A stretch of 64,000 nt of DNA from Pseudeuparius sepicola (taxonomy: Eukaryota; Arthropoda; Insecta; Coleoptera; Anthribidae): the NCBI GenBank assembly GCA_963920635.1, contig OY987299.1:28536901-28600900 (forward strand). Reading direction: 5' to 3'. The notes under the pieces are model-generated. The model searched no databases and was not told the DNA's origin. It saw nothing but the letters and a program-made list of their open reading frames with translations. The position numbers and the translations under genes were made by a program. Below, in pieces: positions 1-10,881 of this stretch. Each line of letters begins with the position of its first letter. Positions within the stretch are counted from its first letter, which is position 1.

Positions 1-90
1 GTACAATAATGTAGCCCATTATTGTACGATTTATGTGCTTTTAATGACGATTTTGGGACACTTTACTGCCGATTTCAAGAAAAATATATT
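1..90 (+). repeat. 3' end of the hairpin repeat family (copy a)
   Basis: The window opens inside a copy of a roughly 600-bp repeat also found at 18620-19232 and 62216-62800. Positions 1-27 form an 11-bp perfect stem with a 5-base loop. After it come the shared block containing TTTTAATGACGATTTTG and the A-rich end TTTCAAGAAAAA. The 5' part lies outside the window. Confidence 0.75.
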
Positions 91-482
91 TTTGAAAAAC
101 AATAATTTCCTAAAAAGAAATTTGTTTTAATATTCACTTTAAACAATTTCATAAATCAATCAAAATTAAATCAATTTGTTCAAATTCAAGCATATTTGTA
201 AAATTAACTTAAGATTTTGAATTTTTAGAGAATCACAAACTTCATGTTTGTTGCAACGATATTAAACAAAACTTTAAAATTTCGCAAAAATTCTCCTGAA
301 CAAGGTAAAACATTAGTATAATGATAATGTGTATATTAAAAAACTCTCATTTAAGGTGCAACAATGTTTATTAAGAAACTGTAAATTAATTGACGAAATT
401 TTGTTTTCTTATGAGGCTATGTTTTGGTATTTGGGCATAGCTTTTAATTCTAAACAGCTTTTCTTAATAACTAAGGGTAGAT
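91..482. other. AT-rich stretch without recognised genes
   Basis: Apart from a short open frame of no recognisable content, I see only AT-rich DNA between the hairpin repeat and the target duplication of the fold-back element. Confidence 0.5.
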
Positions 483-490
483 ACTTTACT

Positions 491-1670
491 ATGAGGCGCC
501 ATTTCGGACTAAATTATTATTTTTGAATATATAAATTTCTCGGGCTAATATATTTTTTTAATATGATATTTATAGAAATTTGCGTGAATAATCTTTTTTT
601 AGTCAAATTTATATATTACGCATCGCCCAAAAGTATATATTACAGTAAACGCAAAAAAATATATCAAAACACGATATATCAATTTGGTGCACCAATATAT
701 AATAATTTAGGGTACCACTGGTCGTCACCAGAGGTCGCGCCGCGCATTCCTAAAGTGCACCGGCAACGCTGCAGCAGAAAGTGCAGAAGCCCGAAGTCGA
801 AATATTTTTTTATACCTATGATATTTATAGAAATTTGCGTGAATAATCTTTTTTTAGTCAAATTTATATATTACGCATCGCCCAAAAGTATATATTACAG
901 TAAACGCAAAAAAAATATATCAAAACACGATATATTAATTTGGTGCGCCAATATATAATAATTTAGGGTACCAACGGTCGTCACCAGAGGTCGCGCCGCG
1001 CATTCCTATAAAGTGCACCGGTAACGCTGCAGCAGAAAGCGCAGAATGGTGTAAAACCAGGGACTCTTTAAAATAAAAAGGGTCCCTGTGTAAAACCCAC
1101 CCCCGATTTTCTTGACATTTTGGCTAGATAGGTTCCTATCCCCTATTTTCGCCCGACGTTACACCATTGGAAAAGATTACCACATCTTTTTTATCGCTGC
1201 CGACTGCCACAATATGATGCGAATGTCCCCTTCTTTTGATTGTGGTGTGTGCACCACAAAACATCAAATCCCAAACCTGACACAGAAAAAGAACATCCAG
1301 TACGTCGGTAATCATAATCACTTCGACTTCGGGCTTCTGCCCTTTCTGCTGCAGCGTTGCCGGTGCACTTTAGGGATGCGCGGCGCGACCTCTGGTGACG
1401 ACCAGTGGTACCCTAAATTATTATATATTGGCGCACCAAATTAATATATCGTGTTTTGATATATTTTTTGCGGTTACTGTAATATATACTTGCGTTTTTG
1501 TAATATATACTTTTACTGTAATATATACTTTTGGGCGATGCGTAATATATAAATTTGACTAAAAAAAGATTATTCACGCAAATTTCTATAAATATCATAT
1601 TTAAAAAATATATTAGCGCGAGAAATTTATATATTCAAAAATAATAATTTAGTCCGAAATGGCGCCTCAT
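491..1670. mobile_element. Fold-back DNA transposon with 8-bp target duplication
   Basis: The ends are inverted repeats starting ATGAGGCGCCATTTCGGACT and are flanked by the direct repeat ACTTTACT at 483-490 and 1671-1678. The left arm (491-805) is matched in inverted orientation by about 1320-1670. The inner part of the left arm is present twice in tandem (about 561-818 and 819-1050), so the element is asymmetric. The middle (1050-1320) is unique and contains a small hairpin near 1065-1090. No transposase is seen. An 8-bp duplication fits hAT-like or related superfamilies, and the element is non-autonomous. The boundaries are directly visible; the superfamily is inference. Confidence 0.8.
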
Positions 1671-1723
1671 ACTTTACTCTTGTACGATTTTTATATTTTT
1701 AAAAGCTTTTATTTAACTTGCAA

Positions 1724-1751
1724 TGTATGTATGTATGTATGTATGTATGTA
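1724..1751. repeat. (TGTA)n microsatellite
   Basis: About seven TGTA units lie directly beside the 122-bp tandem repeats. Confidence 0.9.
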
Positions 1752-1796
1752 ATTTGTTCGGGTGGAATCTTGCAACTCAATTTTGAAGCAGATATC

Positions 1797-2278
1797 TTCA
1801 ACCGATCGAGCTGAAATTTTGTACACACGTTTAATTTGGATGACAATGCATGATTATATGTGTGACGTCATTCTAAATCCAACATGGCGGATCACCCAAG
1901 ATGGCGGACTAGTTAAATTTCAACCGATCGAGCTGAAATTTTGTACACACGTTTAATTTGGATAACAATGCATGATTATATGTGTGACGTCATTCTAAAT
2001 CCAACATGGCGGAACACTCAAGATGGCGGACTAGTTAAATTTCAACCGATCGAGCTGAAATTTTGTACACACGTTTAATTTGGATGACAATGCATGATTA
2101 TATGTGTGACGTCATTCTAAATCCAACATGGCGGAACACTCAAGATGGTGGACTAGTTAAATTTCAACCGATCGAGCTGAAATTTTGTACACACGTTTAA
2201 TTTGGATGACAATGCATGATTATATGTGTGACGTCATTCTAAATCCAACATGGCGGAACACCCAAGATGGTCATTAGA
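1797..2278. repeat. 122-bp tandem repeat, four copies
   Basis: The phrase ACCGATCGAGCTGAAATTTT recurs at 1801, 1923, 2045 and 2167, an exact 122-bp period. Each unit has a CATGGCGGA...CAAGATGG block and TGTGACGTCATTC. The copies differ by a few substitutions. Such arrays are often carried inside non-autonomous insect elements. This one lies between a (TGTA)n tract and a large inverted repeat. Confidence 0.9.
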
Positions 2279-2392
2279 AGGTCTCCTCATTGAAGAGCTA
2301 GACTGTTCTAAACTAACCGGCAAACGACCTTGCAACAATGATGCGTTAACTGAGATGAATAGACTCAGACACCTGGCCAAACTAAAAATTAC

Positions 2393-2727
2393 AAAATAAA
2401 TTAAAAGTAAAAAAATATTTTTAAAAAAAGCTTTTATTTAAATGCGCTAAAAAGAATAAAATAATCTTTTCTTTTAAAACTTTTACTATCAACTTATAAC
2501 GTCATTCCACAATTTATATGATATAAAAGCTTGTCGCGAGATTTAAGTTTTCAAACTAAGTAAATACCACTACTTAAATCTCGCGACAAGCTTTTATATC
2601 ATATAAATTGTGGAATGACGTTATAAGTTGATAGTAAAAGTTTTAAAAGAAAAGATTATTTTATTCTTTTTAGCGCATTTAAATAAAAGCTTTTTTTAAA
2701 AATATTTTTTTACTTTTAATTTATTTT
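2393..2727. repeat. 155-bp near-perfect inverted repeat (long hairpin)
   Basis: The arms at 2393-2547 and 2573-2727 are reverse complements with no mismatch that I found, separated by a 25-base loop. The arms hold AAAGCTTTTATTTAAATGCG and TCTCGCGACAAGC. If transcribed, this would fold into a long double-stranded RNA. It may form one end of a composite element running from 1724 to 2734, because TAACTTGCAA occurs on both sides (1714-1723 and 2735-2744). Confidence 0.9.
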
Positions 2728-2744
2728 TAGCTAATAACTTGCAA

Positions 2745-3840
2745 CCATTCTAAGTACACGTAATATGATAATTGAACATGCATCAACTTTCGTCAATATC
2801 TATATTTTTGTTGTGCAATTAATAAAAAAAGTCCCATATGTTGCACACTTAAATGACCAAACTGTATATATACTTTGAGATACTTATATTTACAAAATAA
2901 CCTAAATTGTGTAAAAAAAACATTGAATGTACCAACAATAACATCTTTTTAAAATCATGAAACAAAACAAGTTGCCTTTGGTAATGTATCTATTCCTATA
3001 TATTGTTGGTTTGAATAAATTAATAATGAACCAATATTGAAACTTTCCTAATAAATCGCACAGATATGTTTTGATTTAGCGAGATACGGAATGACAGTTG
3101 GCATCACGGGATGTCATCTGCCGATAAGAAAACCATACGTGTTAGATGACATGTGGATATATGAATATGGTTAGATGCCTAGGTGGGCGAGTAACGTTGC
3201 CACATATGCGAATATTTCCCCCATTATTGATACCTGAATATTTATAGTTTGTTCCGTATACAGATATTTTAACTAAAGTGTTACGTGGCAGAGATGAAGG
3301 ATATAGTTTCCAGCGTGTGCGCAGCATAAACAGAAACCATTTTGCTATAGAGGAGTCAATATACGGAACATATTTATTCGTAATAAAAAAAGTCTTTATG
3401 TGACAAAATTTTTGTGTGCAATTATTGCGTTAGTTAAAGCTCAAAGGTTGCAATACATTAAGTAACAAATATTCATAGGCAAGCTGGAGATACTTGAATA
3501 GAAAACTGCAATTTGCCCTTGTTCCACGAATTATTGCAAACGGGCACCGGCAACGTTACAGTTCCGTTTCTCCTGAGAGGCACAGAGTTGCCACTTTTGG
3601 CGTTCTGGACAATAGAACGACGAAACTGTAGATTTCGGCCTGAACAAAATTGTGCAACTTCATATTTAATTATTATCATCAGTAAATAAGGGTTAAAAGC
3701 CGTTGTTTAATTTATTACGTGTTATGTTGGTGCATCTACTGTAAACAGAGTACAATTTTAGAGCAATTAAAATATTGTCAAGTACCCTATTGAAAATAGG
3801 CATTTTTACTACTTTGCCTCATTGTAGCGACAAAATTAGT
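2745..3840. other. Non-coding stretch, nothing recognised
   Basis: This is AT-rich sequence with scattered short open frames that show no recognisable domain on either strand. Confidence 0.5.
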
Positions 3841-3844
3841 TGAG

Positions 3845-4005
3845 ATTGAACAAAATAAATTTCACATTCGAATCTTATCTTTTCAAGAGCTAGCCGGTGG
3901 TGTAACTGATGGTTGGTACCAAGGTACCAACTTTTGCCAACTTTTGCCCTTGAAAAGTTAAGAAATGTGAAATTCATTTTGATCTATCTTAAACAGTTTC
4001 CTGGC
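3845..4005. repeat. Imperfect inverted repeat, probable miniature element
   Basis: The segment around 3845-3890 (TGAACAAAATAAATTTCACA, then CTTTTCAAG) reappears inverted at about 3950-4003 with several mismatches. No clear target duplication was found. Confidence 0.45.
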
Positions 4006-4105
4006 TACAACGGCGCCAAGTAATAAATTGGTAATATTGAATGTTTCTGTTTACACAATGTCTTGTGAGTTCTTAAAGTTTAGTTCCTATGCGGTGCAAA
4101 AAATA

Positions 4106-4229
4106 GTGTATGTATACCACGGGACTAAAGCGACTCTTAATCTCTCGATTGATTGTTGGCCCTCGCTTGCGCTCGGGCAATAATCCTCGCTCTCGGGATT
4201 AAAAGACGCATTATAGTCCTTTGGTACAT
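4106..4229. repeat. Palindromic miniature element
   Basis: The left end GTATGTATACCACGGGACTA is matched inverted by TAGTCCTTTGGTACATAC at the right. The GC-rich interior is itself repetitive (CTCGCTTGCGCTCGGG and CTCGCTCTCGGG). The mariner-like element starting at 4231 begins at its right edge. Confidence 0.5.
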
Positions 4230-4230
4230 A

Positions 4231-5585
4231 CAGTGTGACCCATTTGTTTTGGGGTCAGTCTGTAAAAAGTGTATCAATCGTGCGATTTGGCTGATTTTTT
4301 TTTAAATTGTAGAGCTCGATGAACTGCACATTTTGAACAAAAATTGCCTGGTTCGCATAAAATCCAAAGCCTACTATGACCGTTTTTATGAGCAAAATTT
4401 TAAGAAACCATATTAGCGTTTTTTTTTGAAAAAATCTGTGTGCGCCAATGGATTGAGCACTCCTCGAAATGGGTATGTACAAAATTTCATCAAAATATTT
4501 CAAGTAATAACGATTTTGTAGAAAAATTAAAAATGCAGCCAAGGTACGTCTTTATTTTCAAAAATTCAAAGTTGGCCATGGAAAATAATTGAATTGTAAT
4601 AATACAACCTTATGCTTATAAACACAAAACATAAAAACAATTAAAATTATAAAATTTTTGTAACTTCTACCAAGCCTCCATTTTCTACAATGCATTTGTC
4701 GTTCCTCTTGCGTACATTCAAAATTACATTTCGTATTTGCTGTGGAGTAATTTCCTCACAACTACGGTTTATCCTAGCTTGCAGTTCTTGTAAATTATGG
4801 GGTCTTGACTTATAAACATTTTGCTTAAGTGTACCCCAAAGAAAAAAATCTAAAGGAGTTAAGTCCGGAGATCTCGGTGGCCACTCACAGAAAGGACTAT
4901 TTCGCCCTATCCAACAGTTTTCAAAATTATTATCTAGCCAGTTTCTGATTAAACGAGCATTATGAATAGGACTGCCATCTAACTGTAACTTTAAATTTAA
5001 ACGGTATCTTAATGGTAACTCATCACTGATCTACCTGGGTGTCTATTGTTAAATTCGGCCGCAGCTTCTGCTGCCGAGCGCTCGTTGTCGCCCACGAGTC
5101 GAACAATTTCTATTTTGTTTCTTATGCTTAAATATTCCATAATTATGATAATTAATTGTATTGAGCACAAACAATTTCTGAACTCAATTTAGACAGTTTG
5201 ACACTTAATAAAAGTAAACAATTCAATTATTTTCCATGGCCAACTTTGAATTTTTGAAAATAAAGACGTACCTTGGCTGCATTTTTAATTTTTCTACAAA
5301 ATCGTTATTACTTGAAATATTTTGATGAAATTTTGTACATACCCATTTCGAGGGGTGCTCAATCCATTGGCGCACACAGATTTTTTCAAAAAAAAACGCT
5401 AATATGGTTTCTTAAAATTTTGCTCATAAAAACGGTCATAGTAGGCTTTGGATTTTATGCGAACCAGGCAATTTTTGTTCAAAATGTGCAGTTCATCGAG
5501 CTCTACAATTTAAAAAAAAAATCAGCCAAATCGCACGATTGATACACTTTTTACAGACTGACCCCAAAACAAATGGGTCACACTG
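4231..5585. mobile_element. Mariner-like element with 367-bp TIRs, internally deleted
   Basis: The ends start CAGTGTGACCCATTTGTTTT and are flanked by TA (4229-4230 and 5586-5587). The inverted arms run 4231-4597 and 5219-5585. The interior holds minus-strand transposase remnants. A second, more deleted member with the same arms is at 52254-53185. TA duplication plus the transposase motifs places it in the Tc1/mariner superfamily. Confidence 0.88.
4647..5140 (-). pseudogene. Mariner-like transposase, internally deleted
   Basis: The N-terminal part starts at the ATG at 5138-5140 (MEYLSIRNKIEIVRLVGDNE). It resembles the helix-turn-helix found at the N-terminus of DUF4817-type mariner transposases. 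After about 36 codons it joins, in another frame, the catalytic C-terminal part. That part has QLDGSPIHN, with the second catalytic Asp, and WPPRSPDLTPLDFFLWG, with the third acidic position. It ends at 4647-4649. The region that should hold the first catalytic Asp is missing, so the protein cannot be active. Upstream and downstream lie the TIRs of the host element. Confidence 0.85.
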
Positions 5586-5587
5586 TA

Positions 5588-6013
5588 GGTTATTTGTGTA
5601 TAGAACCTGACAAGAAGCTTTTAAATAGTAACTTCAGGTCACATTCCCTAAAAACCCTATAACCCATCAAACGGAAGAGAAATGGCACCCGGCGTTCCCC
5701 GGAACGATCGGAGTGGAGCGGGCGATAAGAAAAACTCGCGCAATATATATGCATATGTCGCGATCCCAGAAACGGCACCGCTATCGGCGCCCGGCCATTA
5801 CGGCTCCCACGCGGGGCGCCGCGGGTGTTCTTTCCCTGCCCGGGATTTCCGTTTTCAATCCCGGCCACGAAGTGAATAGATCCCGGCTACGTGTCCCGAC
5901 TGCCGGCGTGCAATGTTATGCGCGGTATGTTCCAGGATTTTACAAATATAGACCAACTTTGTTAAGGATTTTTTCCGAAATCGTTTCAAATTGGAGAGGC
6001 TCTACTTGCGATA
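5588..6013. other. GC-rich island, no recognised gene
   Basis: Positions 5680-5900 are much richer in G+C and CpG than their surroundings and contain open frames of about 65-100 codons in several frames, as expected of GC-rich DNA. None has a recognisable domain. It could be an unmethylated regulatory island, an exon fragment or a repeat; the sequence does not decide. Confidence 0.35.
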
Positions 6014-6015
6014 TA

Positions 6016-7642
6016 GTACAGTAAAACTTAACACAAAATTAGGCCAAACCCAAACATCAAAAAAAAAGTCCTTTCTAGCGCGAAATAGTTCCATACCCTC
6101 CTAAGAGTTAGTACTAAAAAGTTAGACCACCACCAGCGTCGGGTTTCGGGGGGAGGGGGTGAAAACGGAAGGAAATTCTTATTTTGCACAGTTTTGCGTG
6201 AATATCTAGTAAACTATGAGGTTTACCGCAAACGTCATCCTATACGCAAATGATATACATTAAATTCCGAACAAGAATTGTTATATACAGAATTATGGTA
6301 AAGTGAACGGTTTCCATGATATGGAGGGGTAAAGATTTCTTTGTTTTTATTTCACGTAGTTTTTGTTGAAAAACTTAAAATGATTACAGTATAAATTATT
6401 AGTAACTGAATAATGTATGTAGAATATATATAGATATATCTATGCATATATGGATACATATTACACCCATAGATTGTTATTTTTTGTCACAACATAACCT
6501 TATAAGTATATGACTGTAGGTAAATATGTCCAATACAAGTTAGTAGCCTTAGTTAATTTGTACTCACTTTTTGCCCTCATGCATTATAGCGTTCTGATTT
6601 CCATTCGTTCTTTTATGTCAAATCATTCCCATATCTAATTTGTCCTTAGCTTGTAAAAATGTGAAAGTCATGAATAGGAAGCTCATGTGAAAAACAAAAA
6701 AATATATATTAAACAATCCTCATCGTATGCTTCTGCAGAGATGGATGCGTCCAAAACTGCGAATATCGAAGAAGTGGTCTCAATTGTTCAAGTATGTGCA
6801 GCAATTGCTTAGGACTTGATACTGAGAGATCGACGACGATTTAAATGATGATTCTCAAGTGGACGAAGAACACGAAGATTTGTTTCCTCTCACCGGCCCG
6901 AGTGAACTATTTGGTGCTGACTGCGCAATTAATGATTCACATTTTGATTTCCCTCCCATTTTTTCAATATAGATTGTTTAATATATTTTCTTGTTTTCAC
7001 GTGGGCTTCCTATTCATGACTTTCTCATTTTTACAAGCTAAGGACAAATTATGGGGATGATTTGACATAAAAGAACGAATGGAAATCAGAACGCTATAAT
7101 GAATGAGCGCAAAAAGTGAGTACAAATTAACTAAGGCTACTAACTTGTATTGGACATATTTACAGTCATACTTATGAGGTTATGTTGTGACAAAAAATAA
7201 CAATCTATGGGTGTAATATGTATCTATATATGCATAGATACATCTATATATATTCTACATACATTATTCAGTTACTAATTTATACTGTAATCATTTTAAG
7301 TTTTTTCAACAAAAACTACGCGAAATAAAAACAAAGAAATCTTTACCCCCCCATATCATGGAAACCGTTCACCTTACCATAATTCTGTATATAACAATTC
7401 TTGTTCGGAATTTACTGTATATCATTTGCGTATAGGATGAAGTTTGCGCTAAACCTCATAGTTTACTAGATATTCACGCAAAACTGTGAAAAATAAGAAT
7501 TTCCTGCCCTTTTCACCCCCTCCCCCGAAACCCGACGCTGGTGGTGGTGTAACTTTTTAGTACTAGTAGGAGGGTATGGAATTATTTCGCGCTAGAAAGA
7601 ACTTTTTTTGGATGTTTGGGTTTTGGCCCAATTTTACTGTAC
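6016..7642. mobile_element. TIR element with about 0.7-kb inverted arms
   Basis: The left arm (6016-about 6719) and right arm (about 6972-7642) are imperfect reverse complements ending GTACAGTAAAA and TTTTACTGTAC, with TA outside each end (6014-6015 and 7643-7644). The arms differ by many small substitutions and indels, so the copy is old. The 250-bp centre may carry coding remnants on the plus strand, with a short acidic peptide ending in a GPSELFGADC-like stretch, that I cannot assign. It could be Tc1/mariner-like, but a PIF/Harbinger relative is not excluded. Confidence 0.7.
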
Positions 7643-7644
7643 TA

Positions 7645-9890
7645 ATAAACTGGCAGAATCGAACTCTCAAAAAGTTAGAAACTGTCTATATTTTTGTACT
7701 CTTTAATAAACCAACAATGATAGACGAAACGTCCAATAGAAACTTTTATATTTGCATGGGTATTGCAGAAATAATTGCCAACATTTTAACCACGTGTTTA
7801 ACTCATCAAAAGCAGCAACCTGTAACGAATGTTCTGTTGATTTTATGTTTAGTTTGTTTTAGTACAAACACCCAGCATTTAACTATTATTATCATTTGAA
7901 TAATTAATTTTCTATCTTCTCACACGCCTCGAAAAATTTTTCTATGATTAAATAGTCTAAATGAGCATTCCAATGATCCTAAAAATCGTATTCTAGTATT
8001 TTCCAGAACTGAATTGTTGTTTTTCTATGTGAATTGACTTTAATTGGTTTTAACACCATAAATATATTTTTCATCAATGAAAGAGAAAGTATGTAATGTG
8101 CCACTGGTTGTTCAAGATGGTTTTATGCTAACCCATGCCGTTATAACGTATACCAAATATGACTTAAGTATCCTAACTATCCATATATTTTTTCCAACTT
8201 TAAAACCCTGTAACTTTTCTATGAAGCCTTAAAAAGATATAGCGAACGAGAGCTTTGGCTAAGACAACTACATTTAAAATCCTACGATTAACCTGAGAAT
8301 TTTATTTAGTTACATGCTCTTTTTAACCTTTATTAGTTTTGAAATAAGATAAAATTTCTAATAAAATTGTTGAAATCTTAAAACAAGGTGTGTGTTATTT
8401 CTTGGAAAAAGTTTCTCAAATAAACCTGCTAGCCGGAGCTACCTTGTGTGTTTGTTGCATAGATAAAGGATTTATATATAGGAATAGATAGGCAACTCCC
8501 TATCATTTTTAGATGCCATACACCCCCTGGTGATCTAAGTACAAACTAGACTATTTAAGCGGGAAAATTGAAATCTTTTATAGTTATACTTACAATTTTT
8601 AAGACACTTTTTAATTTTATAACTCCACATAGACATGTGATAAATATCTATGTCTATGTCGCGTTATAAAATTAAAACACGATAAGTGACAATATTGGAA
8701 TAGGTATAATGAAAGCAAAAATTATATGGGAATAACATTATATACTACAAACATTTTGTAAAATACGTGCACCACGACAATGCTAATCACAGATATACAT
8801 TTTAGTCTTCAGGTTATTTATAAGTAAATTAAGAAATAAATTATTGTTTAAATAGATAAAATCTAAAATCTACATTTTCCGGTGAAGAAATGTTTCCAAG
8901 TATTGATGGTTCAGCTGCAGGAGACTCCCAACTAGTAGGTACTTATTAACTATTAGTGGAATTTTAAATTGGTAAATCCTCGGATCAATTTCTCGGTGAA
9001 TCTGTAGAAAATAATAAATAATAATTATTAGTAGTCTTAGCCTGCCTGTGTGGTAAACATAGCGGCACATACACGTGCCCCGAATCACAACGTTTGAAGA
9101 AATAAACACCATTTGTAATACTTCTTACCAATGCAAACTGTGGGCAAAAATAAAGATGGCACAACATCCCTCTTAATCCTAGAGTTTGACCGTTTGCCTC
9201 CTGGGTATATACATGTATAATCTCGTATAAAATGCATGTCACAAACCCGGTAGCACCTTCTTAATGATTCAAGGGGAAGATCGTTTAATTTTTTGTTCCC
9301 ATTTTTTTTTTTCAGACCAAGTTTACAAAGCTGTAAAAATAACAGAGTTTGATTTATTATAATAAAATCGAGATATTTTACTTACAGTTTCGTCTTAGGA
9401 AAAATAAGCATTTCCATCTTCAACCGTCGCGTCGACCTTCTTCACAACCAGGTACACAACAAACCAAAACCATTTTTAAAAAACCCAACCAAATAATATA
9501 TGAAAATATCGATAAACATATAAATGAACAAAACAAACACTAAAAGACGTAGAAAATATGAAACAATACATGAAAAACTCAAAATAAGACGAACCGAGAA
9601 TCACAAGCAAAACATGTCAAACGCAAGGCCACAAATTAAAATAATGGCCGCCGGCCGCCGCCTGCCAATTTTTGATAATAATTGACAGAAATACGCCATA
9701 AGCGCCCTCAAGCGAACTAAGTACAAACAATTGGGAAGGCTTTGCTAAGTACAAGGGGGAGTTTCCAGGCCCTGGTTTGTTGTTACAAACCTTTTCACAT
9801 ATTTTTTTCGAAAACCCAATTTTTAATCTGATGGCCAGGCACGAATTACTAATATTTAGTTACCTATATATTTACAGGCGTTCCGAGTGA
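7645..9890. other. Non-coding stretch with one small hairpin
   Basis: No coding region is recognised. The only structure I see is an inverted repeat at 8610-8677 built on TTTTAATTTTATAAC and CATAGACAT, probably a small miniature element. Near 9650-9660 there is a short GC-rich GGCCGCCGGCCGCC motif in otherwise AT-rich DNA. Confidence 0.45.
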
Positions 9891-9896
9891 AGTACC

Positions 9897-10881
9897 GGAA
9901 CATTTTGTAATCAATATTGGAAGGATTCAAATCCTTTTTGTTTCCGTCTACCTCTGGTGTACCACAGGGCTCAAATCTGGGGCCCCTACTTTTTTTTACT
10001 ATTTATTAATGATATTCTTGATTATATTGATTGCCCCAGATTGATGTATGCAGATGATATAAAAATTTATAATGTGGTTAACACTGTGGCTGATTGTGAG
10101 TCCCTTCAAAACGAATTACTGAGAATTCCTCACTGGTGTCTAACTAACCGACTGAAACTCAATAACTCAAAATGTAAGGTAATATGGTTCTCAAAAAAGA
10201 AAAACCCTCTTTACTATGACTACAACATGGATGGTGTTAAATTGGAAAGAACAACTGAAATGAAAGATCTAGGAGTTATATTTGACCATAAGTTCTCTTT
10301 TTTGCCTCAGGTGGAAACACTGATATCACACACTTCAAAAACGTTAGGTTTTGGTATTAGAAACAGCCGCCTTTTTACTAATGTTAAAACAATGAAGTTG
10401 CTTTTCTACTCGCTTATTAGATCAAGGCTAGAATATTTTTCACTCGTTTGGCACCCTATCTATCATAACCATATTAAGAGGTTGGAAAGTATCCAAAGAA
10501 GGTTTTTAAAATATCTTGCTTTCCGAGAGGACGGAGCTTACCCACCTAGAGGAGTAAATGATGATTATCTTCTGCAAAGGTACCAGGAATCATCTCTTAG
10601 TAGTAGAAGAGAATTTCAGTCGGTGGTTTTCTTATATAACCTCTTAAACAATAGAATAAACTGCCCTGAACTTCTTAGTCATGTTAATTTTAATTTTCCC
10701 CGCTTGGAGGCTAGAGCTAAACCTACATTTTATATAAATACAGCACGCACAAATGTTTCCTCCCAGTCTCCAATAAGCTATATGTGTCAATTTGGTATGT
10801 AAAGTTTATTATTTTAGGTGTAAGTGTTTCCTGTAATTGGGTGGTAAACCTGTTGGAAATATATGGCTTTATTATTATTAT
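9897..10881 (+). mobile_element. 5'-truncated non-LTR retrotransposon with (TTA)n tail
   Basis: Only the 3' part of a LINE remains: the second half of the reverse transcriptase, the C-terminal region, a short 3' UTR (10803-10867) and a TTATTATTATTA tail. No endonuclease or ORF1 is present, which is the usual outcome of incomplete reverse transcription. The clade appears to be Jockey/CR1-I-like from the motifs and the simple-repeat tail. The R4/Dong-type element at 10882-14398 starts inside the tail. Confidence 0.8.
9940..10802 (+). pseudogene. Reverse transcriptase fragment, frameshifted
   Basis: The region opens with SGVPQGSNLGPLLF (RT motif B) in one frame around 9950-9990, then shifts to the frame of the remaining 270 codons. 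These contain FINDI, the catalytic box RLMYADDIKIY (10045-10077), LNNSKCKV and KDLGVIFDHKFSF, followed by the conserved C-terminal tail. The frameshift, the lack of the N-terminal half of the RT and the absence of an endonuclease make it a dead copy. Confidence 0.85.

Noticed and set aside
5273..5542. An 89-95-codon frame starting MAAFLIFLQNRYY, found four times
   Set aside because: It lies entirely in the long TIR of the mariner-like elements. It is repeated because the TIRs are nearly identical, not because a protein is conserved.
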